DNA of 22,794 nt from an uncultured Christensenellaceae bacterium (GCA_910585035.1 CAJUEF010000022.1:5291-28084), one strand, 5' to 3'; shown: positions 7,205 to 14,915, counted from the stretch's first letter. Made by a program: numbers and translations. The notes: generated from the sequence alone by a model not told the origin.

Positions 7205-8470
7205 ATGAAACAGGGAACAAAATGTTTACATGAAGGATACAAGGGAAAAAATGGTGAAGCCCATGCTCTTCCTATATATCAAAGCACAACCTTTAACTAT
7301 GATTCCAGCGAGCACATAGGAAAGCTTTTCGACTTGACGGAAAGTGGATTTTTCTATACACGCCTTGCAAACCCAACTGTGGACGCTGTTGAACAAAAAA
7401 TAGCTGCTCTTGAAGGCGGAATAGGCTGTATGTGCACGTCTTCAGGTCAGTCTGCGAACTTTACGGCTATTATGAATATAGCTAAAACAGGTGACCATAT
7501 TGTGAGCATCTCTACAATATATGGTGGAACATTTAATTTGCTGGCTGTTACCCTTAATAAAATGGGAATAGAGGTCACTTTTGTTGATGGGAAGGCAGCA
7601 GATGAGGAAATACAAAAAGCGTTTAAGCCTAATACCAAAGCGGTGTTTGGAGAAACTATTGCAAACCCTGCCATTGCTGTTTTGGATATTGAAAAATTTG
7701 CAAAGATTGCACATAAAAACGGCGTACCTTTAATTGTGGACAACACCTTTGCAACGCCTATGCTCTGCAAGCCTATTGAATATGGAGCAGATATAGTTAC
7801 CCATTCCACAACAAAATACATGGATGGACATGCAGTTGTTGTTGGCGGAGCCATTGTGGATAGCGGCAATTTTGACTGGACAAACGGCAAATTCCCGGAA
7901 TTTACTCAGGCAGATGAATCTTATCACGGTCTTGTATATTCTAAGGATTGCGGCAAGGCTGCTTATATTACTAAGGCAAGAGTGCAGCTTATGAGAGATT
8001 TAGGTTTAACACCATCTCCGCAAAATGCGTTTTTGCTGAATATGGGTCTGGAAACTCTTCATCTTCGTATGATTCGTCATTGTGAAAATGCAAGGGCCGT
8101 AGCTGAGTTTTTGGAAAGCAGCGATAAAATTGAAAAGGTTTCTTATCCAACTTTAAAGAGCAGTGAGGATTTTGGACTGTGTGAGAAATATCTAGGAGGA
8201 CAAGGAAGCGGAGTGTTATCTTTTGTTGTAAAGGGAGGAAGAGAGGTTGCAGCAAAATTTATTGACAGCCTTAACCTTACTTCAAATGTTGTTCATGTAT
8301 CCTGTGTGAAAACAATGATTTTACATCCTGCAAGTTCTACTCACAGACAGCTTTCAGACAGACAGCTTGTTGAGTGCGGCGTTGATGCGGGAATGATCCG
8401 TTTGTCTGTGGGAATTGAGGACATTGAGGATATTATTGCAGACCTTAAACAAGGACTGGAAAAGCTATAA
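7205..8470 (+). CDS. metY: O-acetylhomoserine sulfhydrylase (aminocarboxypropyltransferase)
   Basis: PLP enzyme of the Cys/Met metabolism family, 421 aa. It joins O-acetylhomoserine and sulfide to make homocysteine, the direct route to methionine. Evidence: N-terminal KQGTKCLHEGY and LPIYQSTTF, active-site tyrosine in FFYTRLANPT, cofactor loop CTSSGQSAN, PLIVDNTFATP (D179), the PLP lysine K204 in THSTTKYMDGH, and the late SCVKTMILHPASSTHRQL. The extra segment after the lysine (FDWTNGKFPEFTQADESYHGLVY) is typical of the long MetY branch and not of cystathionine gamma-synthase or the shorter methionine gamma-lyases. TTGGAGGT lies shortly before the ATG. It is a single-gene unit. Confidence 0.93.
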   Translation: MKQGTKCLHEGYKGKNGEAHALPIYQSTTFNYDSSEHIGKLFDLTESGFFYTRLANPTVDAVEQKIAALEGGIGCMCTSSGQSANFTAIMNIAKTGDHIVSISTIYGGTFNLLAVTLNKMGIEVTFVDGKAADEEIQKAFKPNTKAVFGETIANPAIAVLDIEKFAKIAHKNGVPLIVDNTFATPMLCKPIEYGADIVTHSTTKYMDGHAVVVGGAIVDSGNFDWTNGKFPEFTQADESYHGLVYSKDCGKAAYITKARVQLMRDLGLTPSPQNAFLLNMGLETLHLRMIRHCENARAVAEFLESSDKIEKVSYPTLKSSEDFGLCEKYLGGQGSGVLSFVVKGGREVAAKFIDSLNLTSNVVHVSCVKTMILHPASSTHRQLSDRQLVECGVDAGMIRLSVGIEDIEDIIADLKQGLEKL

Positions 8471-8499
8471 TAACTATGCTTTTAATATTGAGGTAAATT

Positions 8500-8532
8500 A
8501 AAATGCCGGCATAAATTATACCGGCATTTTTT
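8500..8532. terminator. Bidirectional terminator between metY and yugP
   Basis: AAAATGCCGG (8500-8509) pairs with CCGGCATTTT (8521-8530) around an 11-nt loop. A T-run follows on the plus strand, and on the minus strand TTTTAATTT follows, so it can end both the metY and the convergent yugP transcripts. Confidence 0.9.
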
Positions 8533-8538
8533 ACAAAA

Positions 8539-9222
8539 TTAATCTCGTCTGGAGAGTAAAATAAGCCTTACAAGCTGAAGCAGGGACATAAGAGCAGCGG
8601 CAAGATAGGTAAGAGCTGCTGCCGAAAGCACTTGCTTTGTTCCTGAAATTTCTTCACTGTTAAGGTAATTATCTGCTTCAAGGATTTTAATTGCCCTGCT
8701 GCTTGCATTAAATTCCACAGGCAATGTTATAAAATAAAACAGAGTAGTCAGTGAAAAAAATGCAATGCCAAGGGTTTGAAGCATGCCGCTGGATAAAAGC
8801 AGACCTATGAAAAACAGAGGTATAGCTGCTATAGAACCAAGGTTGGCAAGGGGAACAAAGGACATACGAATTTTATTTGGCAAATATCCTTTTGCTTCCT
8901 GGATGGCATGACCGCATTCATGTGCGGCAATTCCCGCTGCAGCAACTGAAGTTGATCCATAAACCTCGTCAGAAAGGCGGATAACTTTATTCCTGGGATC
9001 ATAATGGTCTCCAAGGTTGTTTCCAGGAGCGTGGTCTATAGTAACGTCATTTATGCCGGCGTTGCTTAAAATTTGTCTTGCAACCTCAGCACCTGTTATT
9101 CCCTTTGAGTTATATATTTTGCTGAATTTTTTAAAATTGCTGTTTACTTTAAACTGCGCATACAGAGCAAGAAAAAACGCAGGAATTATAAGCAGCATTG
9201 TTGGGTCATAGTAAAAAAACAT
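8539..9222 (-). CDS. yugP: YugP-type membrane zinc metallopeptidase
   Basis: Integral-membrane metallopeptidase of the neutral zinc metallopeptidase 2 family (B. subtilis YugP), 227 aa. Residues 8-24 form a membrane segment, then a soluble part with ITGAEVARQIL and HYDPRNKVIRLSDEVY. The catalytic helix AAGIAAHECGHAIQEA carries H101-E102-x-x-H105 and is followed by hydrophobic segments around 124-165 and 196-222. The conserved FNASSRAIKILE segment (about 173-184) likely gives the third zinc ligand. AAGGAG (9231-9236) precedes the ATG. Natural substrates of this family are poorly known. It is downstream of, but separated by its own promoter from, the unknown gene at 9324-10280. Confidence 0.93.
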   Translation of the reverse strand: MFFYYDPTMLLIIPAFFLALYAQFKVNSNFKKFSKIYNSKGITGAEVARQILSNAGINDVTIDHAPGNNLGDHYDPRNKVIRLSDEVYGSTSVAAAGIAAHECGHAIQEAKGYLPNKIRMSFVPLANLGSIAAIPLFFIGLLLSSGMLQTLGIAFFSLTTLFYFITLPVEFNASSRAIKILEADNYLNSEEISGTKQVLSAAALTYLAAALMSLLQLVRLILLSRRD

Positions 9223-9257
9223 GATTACATCTCCTTTAAAATTGTACCTTGTGTTTT

Positions 9258-9286
9258 ATTTTACCCTTTTGCTATATAAAAGTAAA
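9258..9286 (-). promoter_or_regulatory. Probable yugP promoter
   Basis: Minus strand: TTTACT (9281-9286), 17 bp, TAAAAT (9258-9263), giving a leader of roughly 30 nt before the ATG. Confidence 0.5.
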
Positions 9287-9323
9287 CAATATATTTTTAA
9301 ATAAAATATGTAGAAACCATTAA

Positions 9324-10280
9324 TTACAGTTCTTCAATGTTATCTATTTTGCTGCCGAGTATTTCAAAAGAAAAACGGTTTACTAGGTACACACCGTCAT
9401 CACTCCTGTTAATTAGGGCATAGGCGTTTTCTTCAAAAGGAGAGGTTTTGAACTCAGAAAATTCACCTAAAAACTCTTTAAGGTCGCTGAAGGATAGTTG
9501 TAAATCGCCGGAGAGATATGATAACGCTTTTTTTTCAACTCCGTATTTAACGCATTCAAGAAAATCTTCAATTAAATTTTCCTTTTGTACCGGAAGTGGA
9601 TTTGCTTCATAGTTTGAATCTATTAAAGCAAGGGTTTTGTTTTTCACACCATAAATATTTGTTACGACATGACCAAAGGAAGTGGTTTTTTTAATTGTTA
9701 TTTTATCCTTTTCAATTTTGTATTCATCTGCTTCAAGAGCAAGAGCTTTATAAAACCCCTTTTCTCCTTTAACAAAAACATATGTATGAGCTTTGGAGTC
9801 ACACAAAATTACAACGGAAACATCGCTTATTAACCCAGTGTCCATTAATGGAGTGCTGTGTACTTGAACTATGAAAAAGCCGTCAGGAAGCTGCTTTCTT
9901 TCATCTTCAATAACTACATAATGGCAATTCTGCTTTATTAAACTAACGATAAACCGGTCTTCCGCCCGTTTATACATTAGACATACAGGCAGGGTGTGGG
10001 CAGCCAGGCATGGAGGCTCTAAATCCATTAAAAACGTGTTATTTTTATAGTTGAAAATATTTATATAAGGACATTCAAATATTGGAACACCATTTTCAAC
10101 GGATACCTTTACGGTTATAGGAGCATATACTTCTTTGCCGGAAATAGGCGTATAAGATAGATAGAAAGAACCGGCTCCGATAAAGCTTTGGTAGTTTTCT
10201 TCATTAACTTCACCAAGAAGCGTATCGCCTATTCGTATAAGACCTTTTTTGTTACATGAAATTATTATTTCAGGAAGCAT
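9324..10280 (-). CDS. Protein of unknown function, 318 aa
   Basis: I do not recognise this family. The protein is soluble: no signal peptide, membrane segment or lipobox. Residues 1 to about 225 alternate short hydrophobic strands with turns (for example PEIIISCNKKGLIRIGDTLL, DVSVVILCDSKAHTYVFVKG), suggesting a largely beta structure, possibly repeated beta-propeller-like or sandwich units. About 228-275 looks helical (ENLIEDFLECVKYGVEKKAL), and the end returns to strands (GVYLVNRFSFEILGSKI). Cysteines are scattered and there is no obvious catalytic motif. AAGGAG (10287-10292) lies before the ATG, and base composition and codon use look like its neighbours. It is divergent from the Rrf2 gene across a 321-bp AT-rich gap and lies ahead of yugP on the same strand. 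Confidence 0.85.
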   Translation of the reverse strand: MLPEIIISCNKKGLIRIGDTLLGEVNEENYQSFIGAGSFYLSYTPISGKEVYAPITVKVSVENGVPIFECPYINIFNYKNNTFLMDLEPPCLAAHTLPVCLMYKRAEDRFIVSLIKQNCHYVVIEDERKQLPDGFFIVQVHSTPLMDTGLISDVSVVILCDSKAHTYVFVKGEKGFYKALALEADEYKIEKDKITIKKTTSFGHVVTNIYGVKNKTLALIDSNYEANPLPVQKENLIEDFLECVKYGVEKKALSYLSGDLQLSFSDLKEFLGEFSEFKTSPFEENAYALINRSDDGVYLVNRFSFEILGSKIDNIEEL

Positions 10281-10475
10281 TGCATTCTCCTTAGTGTGAC
10301 CTACTGTTAATTTACATATATGACAAAAGAGTGTTTAAACATGCTTTATGCCATTTAGAGTTTTAATAATATATACGTTTGCAAATTGAATAAAATTCAA
10401 AAAACATAAGGGATTGCATAAATTATGGGCAAAAAGCTTTAAACAAATTTATATTTAATGTGTAATGTTAAAGGA

Positions 10476-10491
10476 GAAATTTATAAATTTC
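10476..10491. promoter_or_regulatory. 16-bp perfect palindrome abutting the Rrf2 promoter (putative operator)
   Basis: GAAATTTATAAATTTC equals its own reverse complement and ends at the base before the TTGAAA box. This position suits a repressor or activator site; autoregulation by the Rrf2 protein encoded next to it is a natural guess but is inference. Confidence 0.5.
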
Positions 10492-10520
10492 TTGAAAGCC
10501 ATGATAAAAAAATATATAAT
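10492..10520 (+). promoter_or_regulatory. Sigma-A promoter of the Rrf2 gene
   Basis: TTGAAA (10492-10497), 17 bp, TATAAT (10515-10520). The predicted leader is about 75 nt. Confidence 0.75.
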
Positions 10521-10601
10521 AAAAACATATAATTATAAAAAAGCAGATAATTGTAATCAAAATATAATTAAAATAGACAAAACTTTTAGGAAGTGAACTT
10601 T

Positions 10602-11009
10602 ATGAGAATCAGCCAGGAAGCGGATTACGCTCTTAGAATTGTTGGCCATTTAAGTAAAATAGGCGAGGGAAAAAGATGCGATGCAAAATCTATTGCCAGA
10701 GATGCTCATTTGCCGCAAAGGTTTGCTGTGAAAATCTTGCGGAAGCTTAATCTTGCCGGAATAACAAAGTCATATAGAGGAGCTTACGGCGGATACGCTG
10801 TTAACAGAAATCCTGCGGACATAACGTTTTTAGAAGTTGTGGAATGTATTGACGGACCGCTTTACATAAATAAATGTTTAATGGATATAAAAAAATGCAG
10901 CGATGGCAGCGCCGGGAATTGTATTACAAGGAAAAGGCTGCAGGTTATAAATACGAAAATATGTGAAATGCTAAAAGAATCAAATTTTAGTGATTATATG
11001 GAAAAATAG
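10602..11009 (+). CDS. Rrf2 family transcriptional regulator with three-cysteine motif
   Basis: Winged-helix regulator of 135 aa. The N-terminus MRISQEADYALRIVGHL, the recognition region IARDAHLPQRFAVKILRKLNLAGI and the wing SYRGAYGGYAV are standard Rrf2 features. C92, C99 and C107 (spacings of six and seven residues) sit where IscR and NsrR bind an iron-sulfur cluster (IscR spacings are five and five), so redox, iron-sulfur or nitric-oxide sensing is plausible. I use ATG 10602, eight bases after AGGAAG (10588-10593); a GTG at 10593 overlaps that SD. No isc, suf, nitrogen-oxide or cysteine genes are adjacent, so the regulon is unclear. The gene is monocistronic between its own promoter and a terminator. 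Confidence 0.92.
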   Translation: MRISQEADYALRIVGHLSKIGEGKRCDAKSIARDAHLPQRFAVKILRKLNLAGITKSYRGAYGGYAVNRNPADITFLEVVECIDGPLYINKCLMDIKKCSDGSAGNCITRKRLQVINTKICEMLKESNFSDYMEK

Positions 11010-11016
11010 CAAAGCA

Positions 11017-11053
11017 AAAAACGGTCCGCAAATTATTTTGCAGACCGTTTTTA
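11017..11053. terminator. Bidirectional terminator between the Rrf2 gene and the DUF378 gene
   Basis: An imperfect stem of about 15 bp: AAAACGGTCCGCAAA (11018-11032) against TTTGCAGACCGTTTT (about 11037-11051) with one mismatch. A-runs on one side and T-runs on the other make it usable from both convergent genes. Confidence 0.9.
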
Positions 11054-11067
11054 AATATAAAATTATA

Positions 11068-11286
11068 TTATTGCTGGTTTGCATCTGCCATTTTATTTGG
11101 CATAAATAATGAAGATACGCTGATAATGGCGCATATTCCGACTAGTGCAAATACTATGCGGCTGAGCATTGCTGCCTGTCCGCCAAACAGGAATCCTACA
11201 AGATCGAATTGGAGAATACCAATTAATCCCCAGTTGATGCCTCCGACTATAAGCAGAAGCAGACATATCTTTTGAAATGTATTCAT
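11068..11286 (-). CDS. DUF378 family small membrane protein
   Basis: Small membrane protein of 72 aa from the DUF378 family (B. subtilis YuzA). It has two hydrophobic helices; the first contains the family signature VGGINWGLIGIL, which is followed by FDLVGFLFGG, and the second runs SRIVFALVGICAIISVSSLF. Function unknown. Two ATGs are adjacent: the second (11286) is seven bases after AGGAGG (11294-11299) and gives MNTFQKI, matching family N-termini; the first (11289) is only four bases away. It follows the 84-aa gene by 45 bp on the same strand and may be co-transcribed with it. Confidence 0.92.
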   Translation of the reverse strand: MNTFQKICLLLLIVGGINWGLIGILQFDLVGFLFGGQAAMLSRIVFALVGICAIISVSSLFMPNKMADANQQ

Positions 11287-11300
11287 CATATTACCTCCTT

Positions 11301-11323
11301 TATTTACAGTTTTAGCGTAAATA
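11301..11323. repeat. 7-bp inverted repeat upstream of the DUF378 gene SD
   Basis: TATTTAC (11301-11307) and GTAAATA (11317-11323) form a perfect repeat with a 9-nt spacer, directly before the AAAGGAGG of the DUF378 gene. As RNA it would be a weak hairpin next to the ribosome site; as DNA it could be an operator. Confidence 0.3.
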
Positions 11324-11334
11324 AGAGGTATTAT

Positions 11335-11589
11335 TCATTCAAAAATTTCCACTTCTATAAAATCACAGGGGAGTTCTTCTATAAAATCATTTTTTGAAAA
11401 TCTTACCATTAAAAATTCATTAAAATATTTTTTATGTTTATCTAAAATAACCGGAGCAGGCAAATCAAATTCATTGCAGCAATATACCAGTATGTCAAAC
11501 AGGCTTTCAGAATTTAAAAATTCAAAGGACTTTGAAAATTTAAGCCTGTTTTTAATATAACCTTTAAACCAAATTTTTATTTTTAACAC
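11335..11589 (-). CDS. Small conserved-looking protein of unknown function, about 80-84 aa
   Basis: I do not recognise the family. The product is small, soluble and mixed in charge, starting (M)KIWFKGYIKNRLKFSKS, with a central helical segment SESLFDILVYCCNEFD and an acidic end FIEVEIFE. It is probably real because a good minus-strand promoter (11614-11642) and a strong SD stand in front. The start is odd: the GTG at 11589 used for these coordinates overlaps the SD AAAGGAGTG (11587-11595) itself. The codon at the right distance from the SD is ATA (11580-11578), eight bases downstream, giving an 81-aa protein with a rare start codon. The gene lies 45 bp before the DUF378 gene. Confidence 0.7.
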   Translation of the reverse strand: MLKIKIWFKGYIKNRLKFSKSFEFLNSESLFDILVYCCNEFDLPAPVILDKHKKYFNEFLMVRFSKNDFIEELPCDFIEVEIFE

Positions 11590-11613
11590 TCCTTTTAAAA
11601 ATGTGTTTTTTTG

Positions 11614-11642
11614 ATTATATATTAATGTAGGCGTTATGTAAA
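11614..11642 (-). promoter_or_regulatory. Promoter of the 84-aa gene
   Basis: Minus strand: TTTACA (11637-11642), 17 bp, TATAAT (11614-11619). Its -35 box is only four base pairs from the -35 box of the leuS promoter on the other strand. Confidence 0.7.
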
Positions 11643-11646
11643 ATCA

Positions 11647-11675
11647 TTGACTTATGTAATAGCGTATTATAAAAT
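11647..11675 (+). promoter_or_regulatory. Promoter of the leuS operon
   Basis: TTGACT (11647-11652), 17 bp, TAAAAT (11670-11675). The predicted leader before leuS is only about 43 nt, too short for a T-box. Confidence 0.65.
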
Positions 11676-11724
11676 ATTCGTATATGTTTTTCTGTATTTG
11701 CAGGGGAGATTAAGGAGTTTTTTT

Positions 11725-14118
11725 ATGGATTTTTTAGAAATTGAAAAAAAGTGGCAAAAAAAATGGAAAGAAAGCGGACTGTATAAATTTGACAGCTGTA
11801 GCGATAAGGAAAAATATTATATGCTTGAGATGTTTTCTTATCCATCGGGGGCAAAACTGCATGTTGGTCACTGGTTTAACTATGGTCCGGCAGATTCCTT
11901 TGCCAGATACAAGCGTATGCAGGGATATAATGTGTTTCACCCAATGGGTTTTGATGCCTTTGGTCTGCCTGCGGAAAATTACGCCATAAAGACAGGCGTG
12001 CATCCCAAGGACAGCACTGATAAAAATATGGACACCATGAAAAAGCAGCTCGGCGCTATAGGAGCTACTTTTGACTGGGACTACACGGTGGAAACCTGTA
12101 ATGAGGATTATTACAGGTGGACCCAGTGGTGCTTTTTAAAGCTTTATGAAAAGGGGCTTGCATACAGAAAACAGGCTCCTGTAAACTGGTGTAACTCCTG
12201 TAATACCGTTCTTGCCAACGAGCAGGTTATAGACGGCGAATGTGAAAGATGCGGAACACAGGTAAAAAGAAAAAACCTTACTCAGTGGTTCTTTAAGATA
12301 ACGGATTATGCACAGGAGCTGCTTGACGATTTGGATAAGCTGGATTGGCCGGCAAAGACGAAACAGATGCAGCGCAACTGGATTGGCCGCAGCGAGGGCG
12401 CAAGGGTTACATTTTCCTTTGCCGATACGGATATTGATTTTGATGTGTTTACAACCCGCATTGATACTTTGTGCGGATGCACATATGTTGTGCTTGCGCC
12501 GGAGAGTGAATTTGTGGATATGATAACCACGGATAAACAAAAAAGCGCTGTAAACGAATACCGGGATATGGCTGCAAAAGCAAGTGAAATAGACAGGCTT
12601 TCTGCGACCCGTGAAAAAACAGGGGTGTTTACGGGAGCTTATGCAATTAATCCTATAAATGGAGAAAAGGTGCCTGTTTATATTTCTGATTACGTTCTTG
12701 CGACCTATGGTACCGGCTGCGTTATGGCTGTTCCTGCTCATGATGAAAGGGACTTTGATTTTGCTGAAAAATTTGGTCTGCCTATTAAGAGAGTTATTGA
12801 AGGTGGAGAGCTTCCATCTGCTGAATACGGAAAGCTTGTTGGCAGCGGAGAATTTAACGGTCTTTCAAGTGAAGAAGCTAAAAAGGCTATTATTAAAAAG
12901 CTTGGCGCAAAGGCGGAATTTAAAGTTAATTACCGCCTTAGGGACTGGCTTGTTTCACGCCAGAGGTACTGGGGCGCTCCTATTCCCGTTATTCACTGTC
13001 CTCACTGCGGCGCAGTGCCTGTGCCGGAGAAGGATTTGCCTGTAAGGCTTCCTTATGACGTGGACTTTACTCCTGATGGTACGTCTCCTCTTTTAAAGCA
13101 CGAGGGATTTATGAATGTAAAGTGTCCTAAATGCGGAGCAGATGCTAAAAGGGATGCAGATACTATGGATACTTTTGTTTGTTCATCATGGTATTATCTT
13201 CGTTACCCTGATTGTAAAAATGACAAAGAGGCTTTTAACAGTGAAAAAATAAACAACATGCTTCCTGTGGATAAATATGTCGGCGGGGCGGAGCATGCGT
13301 GTATGCATCTTCTTTACGCCCGTTTTTTCACAAAGGCATTTCGTGATATGGGACTTTTGGACTTTGACGAGCCTTTTACTTCCCTTGTTCACCAGGGGCT
13401 TATTCTCGGTCCTGACGGCAATAAAATGAGCAAGAGCAAGGGCAATGTTATTTCTCCCGATGAATATGTTAACGAGTATGGCTCTGATGTATTCCGCATG
13501 TATTTGCTGTTTGGCTTTAAATATGTTGAAGGCGGTGCTTTCTCTGACGAGGGCGTTCGCAGTATGCGTAAATTCCTTGACAGGATGAGCCGTATAGTTG
13601 AAATTGCAAAGGCGGCAGAAGATGGAGAATATAAGGTGGAAAGTGAGCTTAATTATCAGCTTAACTATGCCATAAAGTCAATTTCCGAGGATGTGGAGAA
13701 ATTCCAGTTTAATACATGTATAGCCAGAATAATGGAAGTTGTAAACGTTTTTAACAAGATAAATAATGAGAACAACAGCTTTTTAAGAGAAGCGGTGGAA
13801 AAGCTGCTGATTATAACGGCGCCTTTTGCACCTCATTTTTGTGAGGAAATGTGGGAAAGGCTTGGCAATGAATATTCTATCTTTAATCAAAGCTGGCCAG
13901 AGTTTGACCCTAAGGCGTTAATAAAATCCACTGTGGAGCTTGGAGTTCAAATAAACGGCAAGGTAAAAATGGTTATGGAGTTTGACCTGGAGGATGACGC
14001 TGAAGCAATGAAGCAAAAAGTGCTGGCGGATGAAAAGATAAAAGCGCTGACAGACGGTAAAAACATTGTGAAAGTGATCACTATACCTAAAAAAATTGTT
14101 AGCCTGGTGGTGAAATAG
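11725..14118 (+). CDS. leuS: Leucyl-tRNA synthetase
   Basis: Class I synthetase charging tRNA-Leu, 797 aa from the ATG at 11725, which AAGGAG (11712-11717) supports at seven bases; in-frame codons further upstream lack such support. Visible parts: HIGH motif HVGH (46-49), GFDAFGLPAENYAI, zinc-type C156-x2-C159 and C173-x2-C176, the CP1 editing domain with TTRIDTLCGCTYVVLAPE and the editing aspartate in AVPAHDERDF, a second cysteine cluster CPHCG/CPKCG, and KMSKSKGN (from K567). The anticodon-binding and C-terminal domains are present. CGC in TLCGCTY differs from the common TLFGATY, a small change near the editing site. It heads a run of five genes without terminators. Confidence 0.97.
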   Translation: MDFLEIEKKWQKKWKESGLYKFDSCSDKEKYYMLEMFSYPSGAKLHVGHWFNYGPADSFARYKRMQGYNVFHPMGFDAFGLPAENYAIKTGVHPKDSTDKNMDTMKKQLGAIGATFDWDYTVETCNEDYYRWTQWCFLKLYEKGLAYRKQAPVNWCNSCNTVLANEQVIDGECERCGTQVKRKNLTQWFFKITDYAQELLDDLDKLDWPAKTKQMQRNWIGRSEGARVTFSFADTDIDFDVFTTRIDTLCGCTYVVLAPESEFVDMITTDKQKSAVNEYRDMAAKASEIDRLSATREKTGVFTGAYAINPINGEKVPVYISDYVLATYGTGCVMAVPAHDERDFDFAEKFGLPIKRVIEGGELPSAEYGKLVGSGEFNGLSSEEAKKAIIKKLGAKAEFKVNYRLRDWLVSRQRYWGAPIPVIHCPHCGAVPVPEKDLPVRLPYDVDFTPDGTSPLLKHEGFMNVKCPKCGADAKRDADTMDTFVCSSWYYLRYPDCKNDKEAFNSEKINNMLPVDKYVGGAEHACMHLLYARFFTKAFRDMGLLDFDEPFTSLVHQGLILGPDGNKMSKSKGNVISPDEYVNEYGSDVFRMYLLFGFKYVEGGAFSDEGVRSMRKFLDRMSRIVEIAKAAEDGEYKVESELNYQLNYAIKSISEDVEKFQFNTCIARIMEVVNVFNKINNENNSFLREAVEKLLIITAPFAPHFCEEMWERLGNEYSIFNQSWPEFDPKALIKSTVELGVQINGKVKMVMEFDLEDDAEAMKQKVLADEKIKALTDGKNIVKVITIPKKIVSLVVK

Positions 14119-14120
14119 CC

Positions 14121-14915
14121 GTGAAATATGATTTTCATTTACATTCGTCAATATCCAAGGACAGCACTGAAAGCCTTATGGACATGGTTATGGCAATAAG
14201 GGAACTGGATTTGGACGGAATGTGTTTTACTGAACATCTTGACCCTTATTTTCCTGATGAGTTTGAAACTTTTTCTATAGACTGGGATAGCTATAAATCT
14301 CAGATAAGCGCTGCAAGGGCGATGTTTCCTGAAATGGAAATATATATGGGGATTGAAGCCGGGCTTAATCCCCATTCCTATGAAGAAATAGACAGGCAAA
14401 TAAGGGAAAACGATGTGGATTTTGTGCTGGGCAGTATGCACTGTACAGATGAAATGACCATTGGTGAGTTTGATTATTACGAGAGATATGATAAGAGGAA
14501 AACTCAGGAGGACTATATGAAATGCCTCATTAAAAATATGAGGGATTTTGATAATTATGACGTTGTTGCTCACATTGGCTTTTTAAGCAAGTTTGCACCT
14601 GATAAAGGCTGGGAGATTAGGTACAGCGAGTTTCCTGATTATGTGGACGAGCTGTTAAAGCTGGTAATACAAAAGGGAAAGGGTATTGAGGTGAATACTT
14701 CCGGGCTTAAAAAAAGCGCATTTACTTTGCCGGCAAAGGATATTATTAAGAGATACAGAGAGCTTGGCGGAGAAATTATAACAATAGGTTCAGACGGGCA
14801 CAGCAGAGAATTTGCCGGATATGAATTTGATTATGCTGCGCTCATGGTAAAACAGTGTGGTTTTACTCATGGGGCAAAGTTTTCAGGCAGAAAGCCGAAA
14901 TTTTATGAATTATAG
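14121..14915 (+). CDS. PHP-domain phosphatase, histidinol-phosphatase-like
   Basis: Metal-dependent phosphoesterase of the PHP family, 264 aa. Metal ligands are visible in family order: H6 and H8 (DFHLHSS), FTEHLD, GIEAGLNP, LGSMHC, VVAHIGFLSKF and GSDGHS near the C-terminus. The family includes HisJ/HisK histidinol-phosphatases (last-but-one step of histidine synthesis), but no other his genes are near and many relatives act on other phosphates, so I give no symbol. The GTG start lies two bases after the leuS stop with only a weak GGTGG in front, which suggests translational coupling to leuS. Confidence 0.88.
   Translation: MKYDFHLHSSISKDSTESLMDMVMAIRELDLDGMCFTEHLDPYFPDEFETFSIDWDSYKSQISAARAMFPEMEIYMGIEAGLNPHSYEEIDRQIRENDVDFVLGSMHCTDEMTIGEFDYYERYDKRKTQEDYMKCLIKNMRDFDNYDVVAHIGFLSKFAPDKGWEIRYSEFPDYVDELLKLVIQKGKGIEVNTSGLKKSAFTLPAKDIIKRYRELGGEIITIGSDGHSREFAGYEFDYAALMVKQCGFTHGAKFSGRKPKFYEL

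Larger units (their letters stand above)
10281..10601. other. AT-rich divergent intergenic region, 321 bp
   Basis: No convincing gene. The right half holds the palindrome and promoter of the Rrf2 gene (separate entries). The left half holds the SD of the 318-aa gene; I could not pick a clear minus-strand promoter among the many AT-rich candidates. A 31-codon lysine-rich frame (ATG 10501 to TGA 10595) overlaps the promoter and lacks a ribosome site at the right distance, so I do not call it. Confidence 0.7.

Noticed and set aside
10501..10595. A 31-codon lysine-rich frame ahead of the Rrf2 gene
   Set aside because: It overlaps the promoter, and its composition is what poly-A-rich non-coding DNA gives.
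12136..12741. A 201-codon open frame antisense to leuS
   Set aside because: It lies wholly inside the well-supported leuS gene, has odd composition rich in H, I, C and R, and lacks domain signatures; it is a shadow of leuS codon use.
14121..14915. Naming the PHP gene hisK or hisJ
   Set aside because: Family membership is clear, but no histidine genes are nearby and PHP phosphatases have varied substrates, so a specific symbol is not supported.
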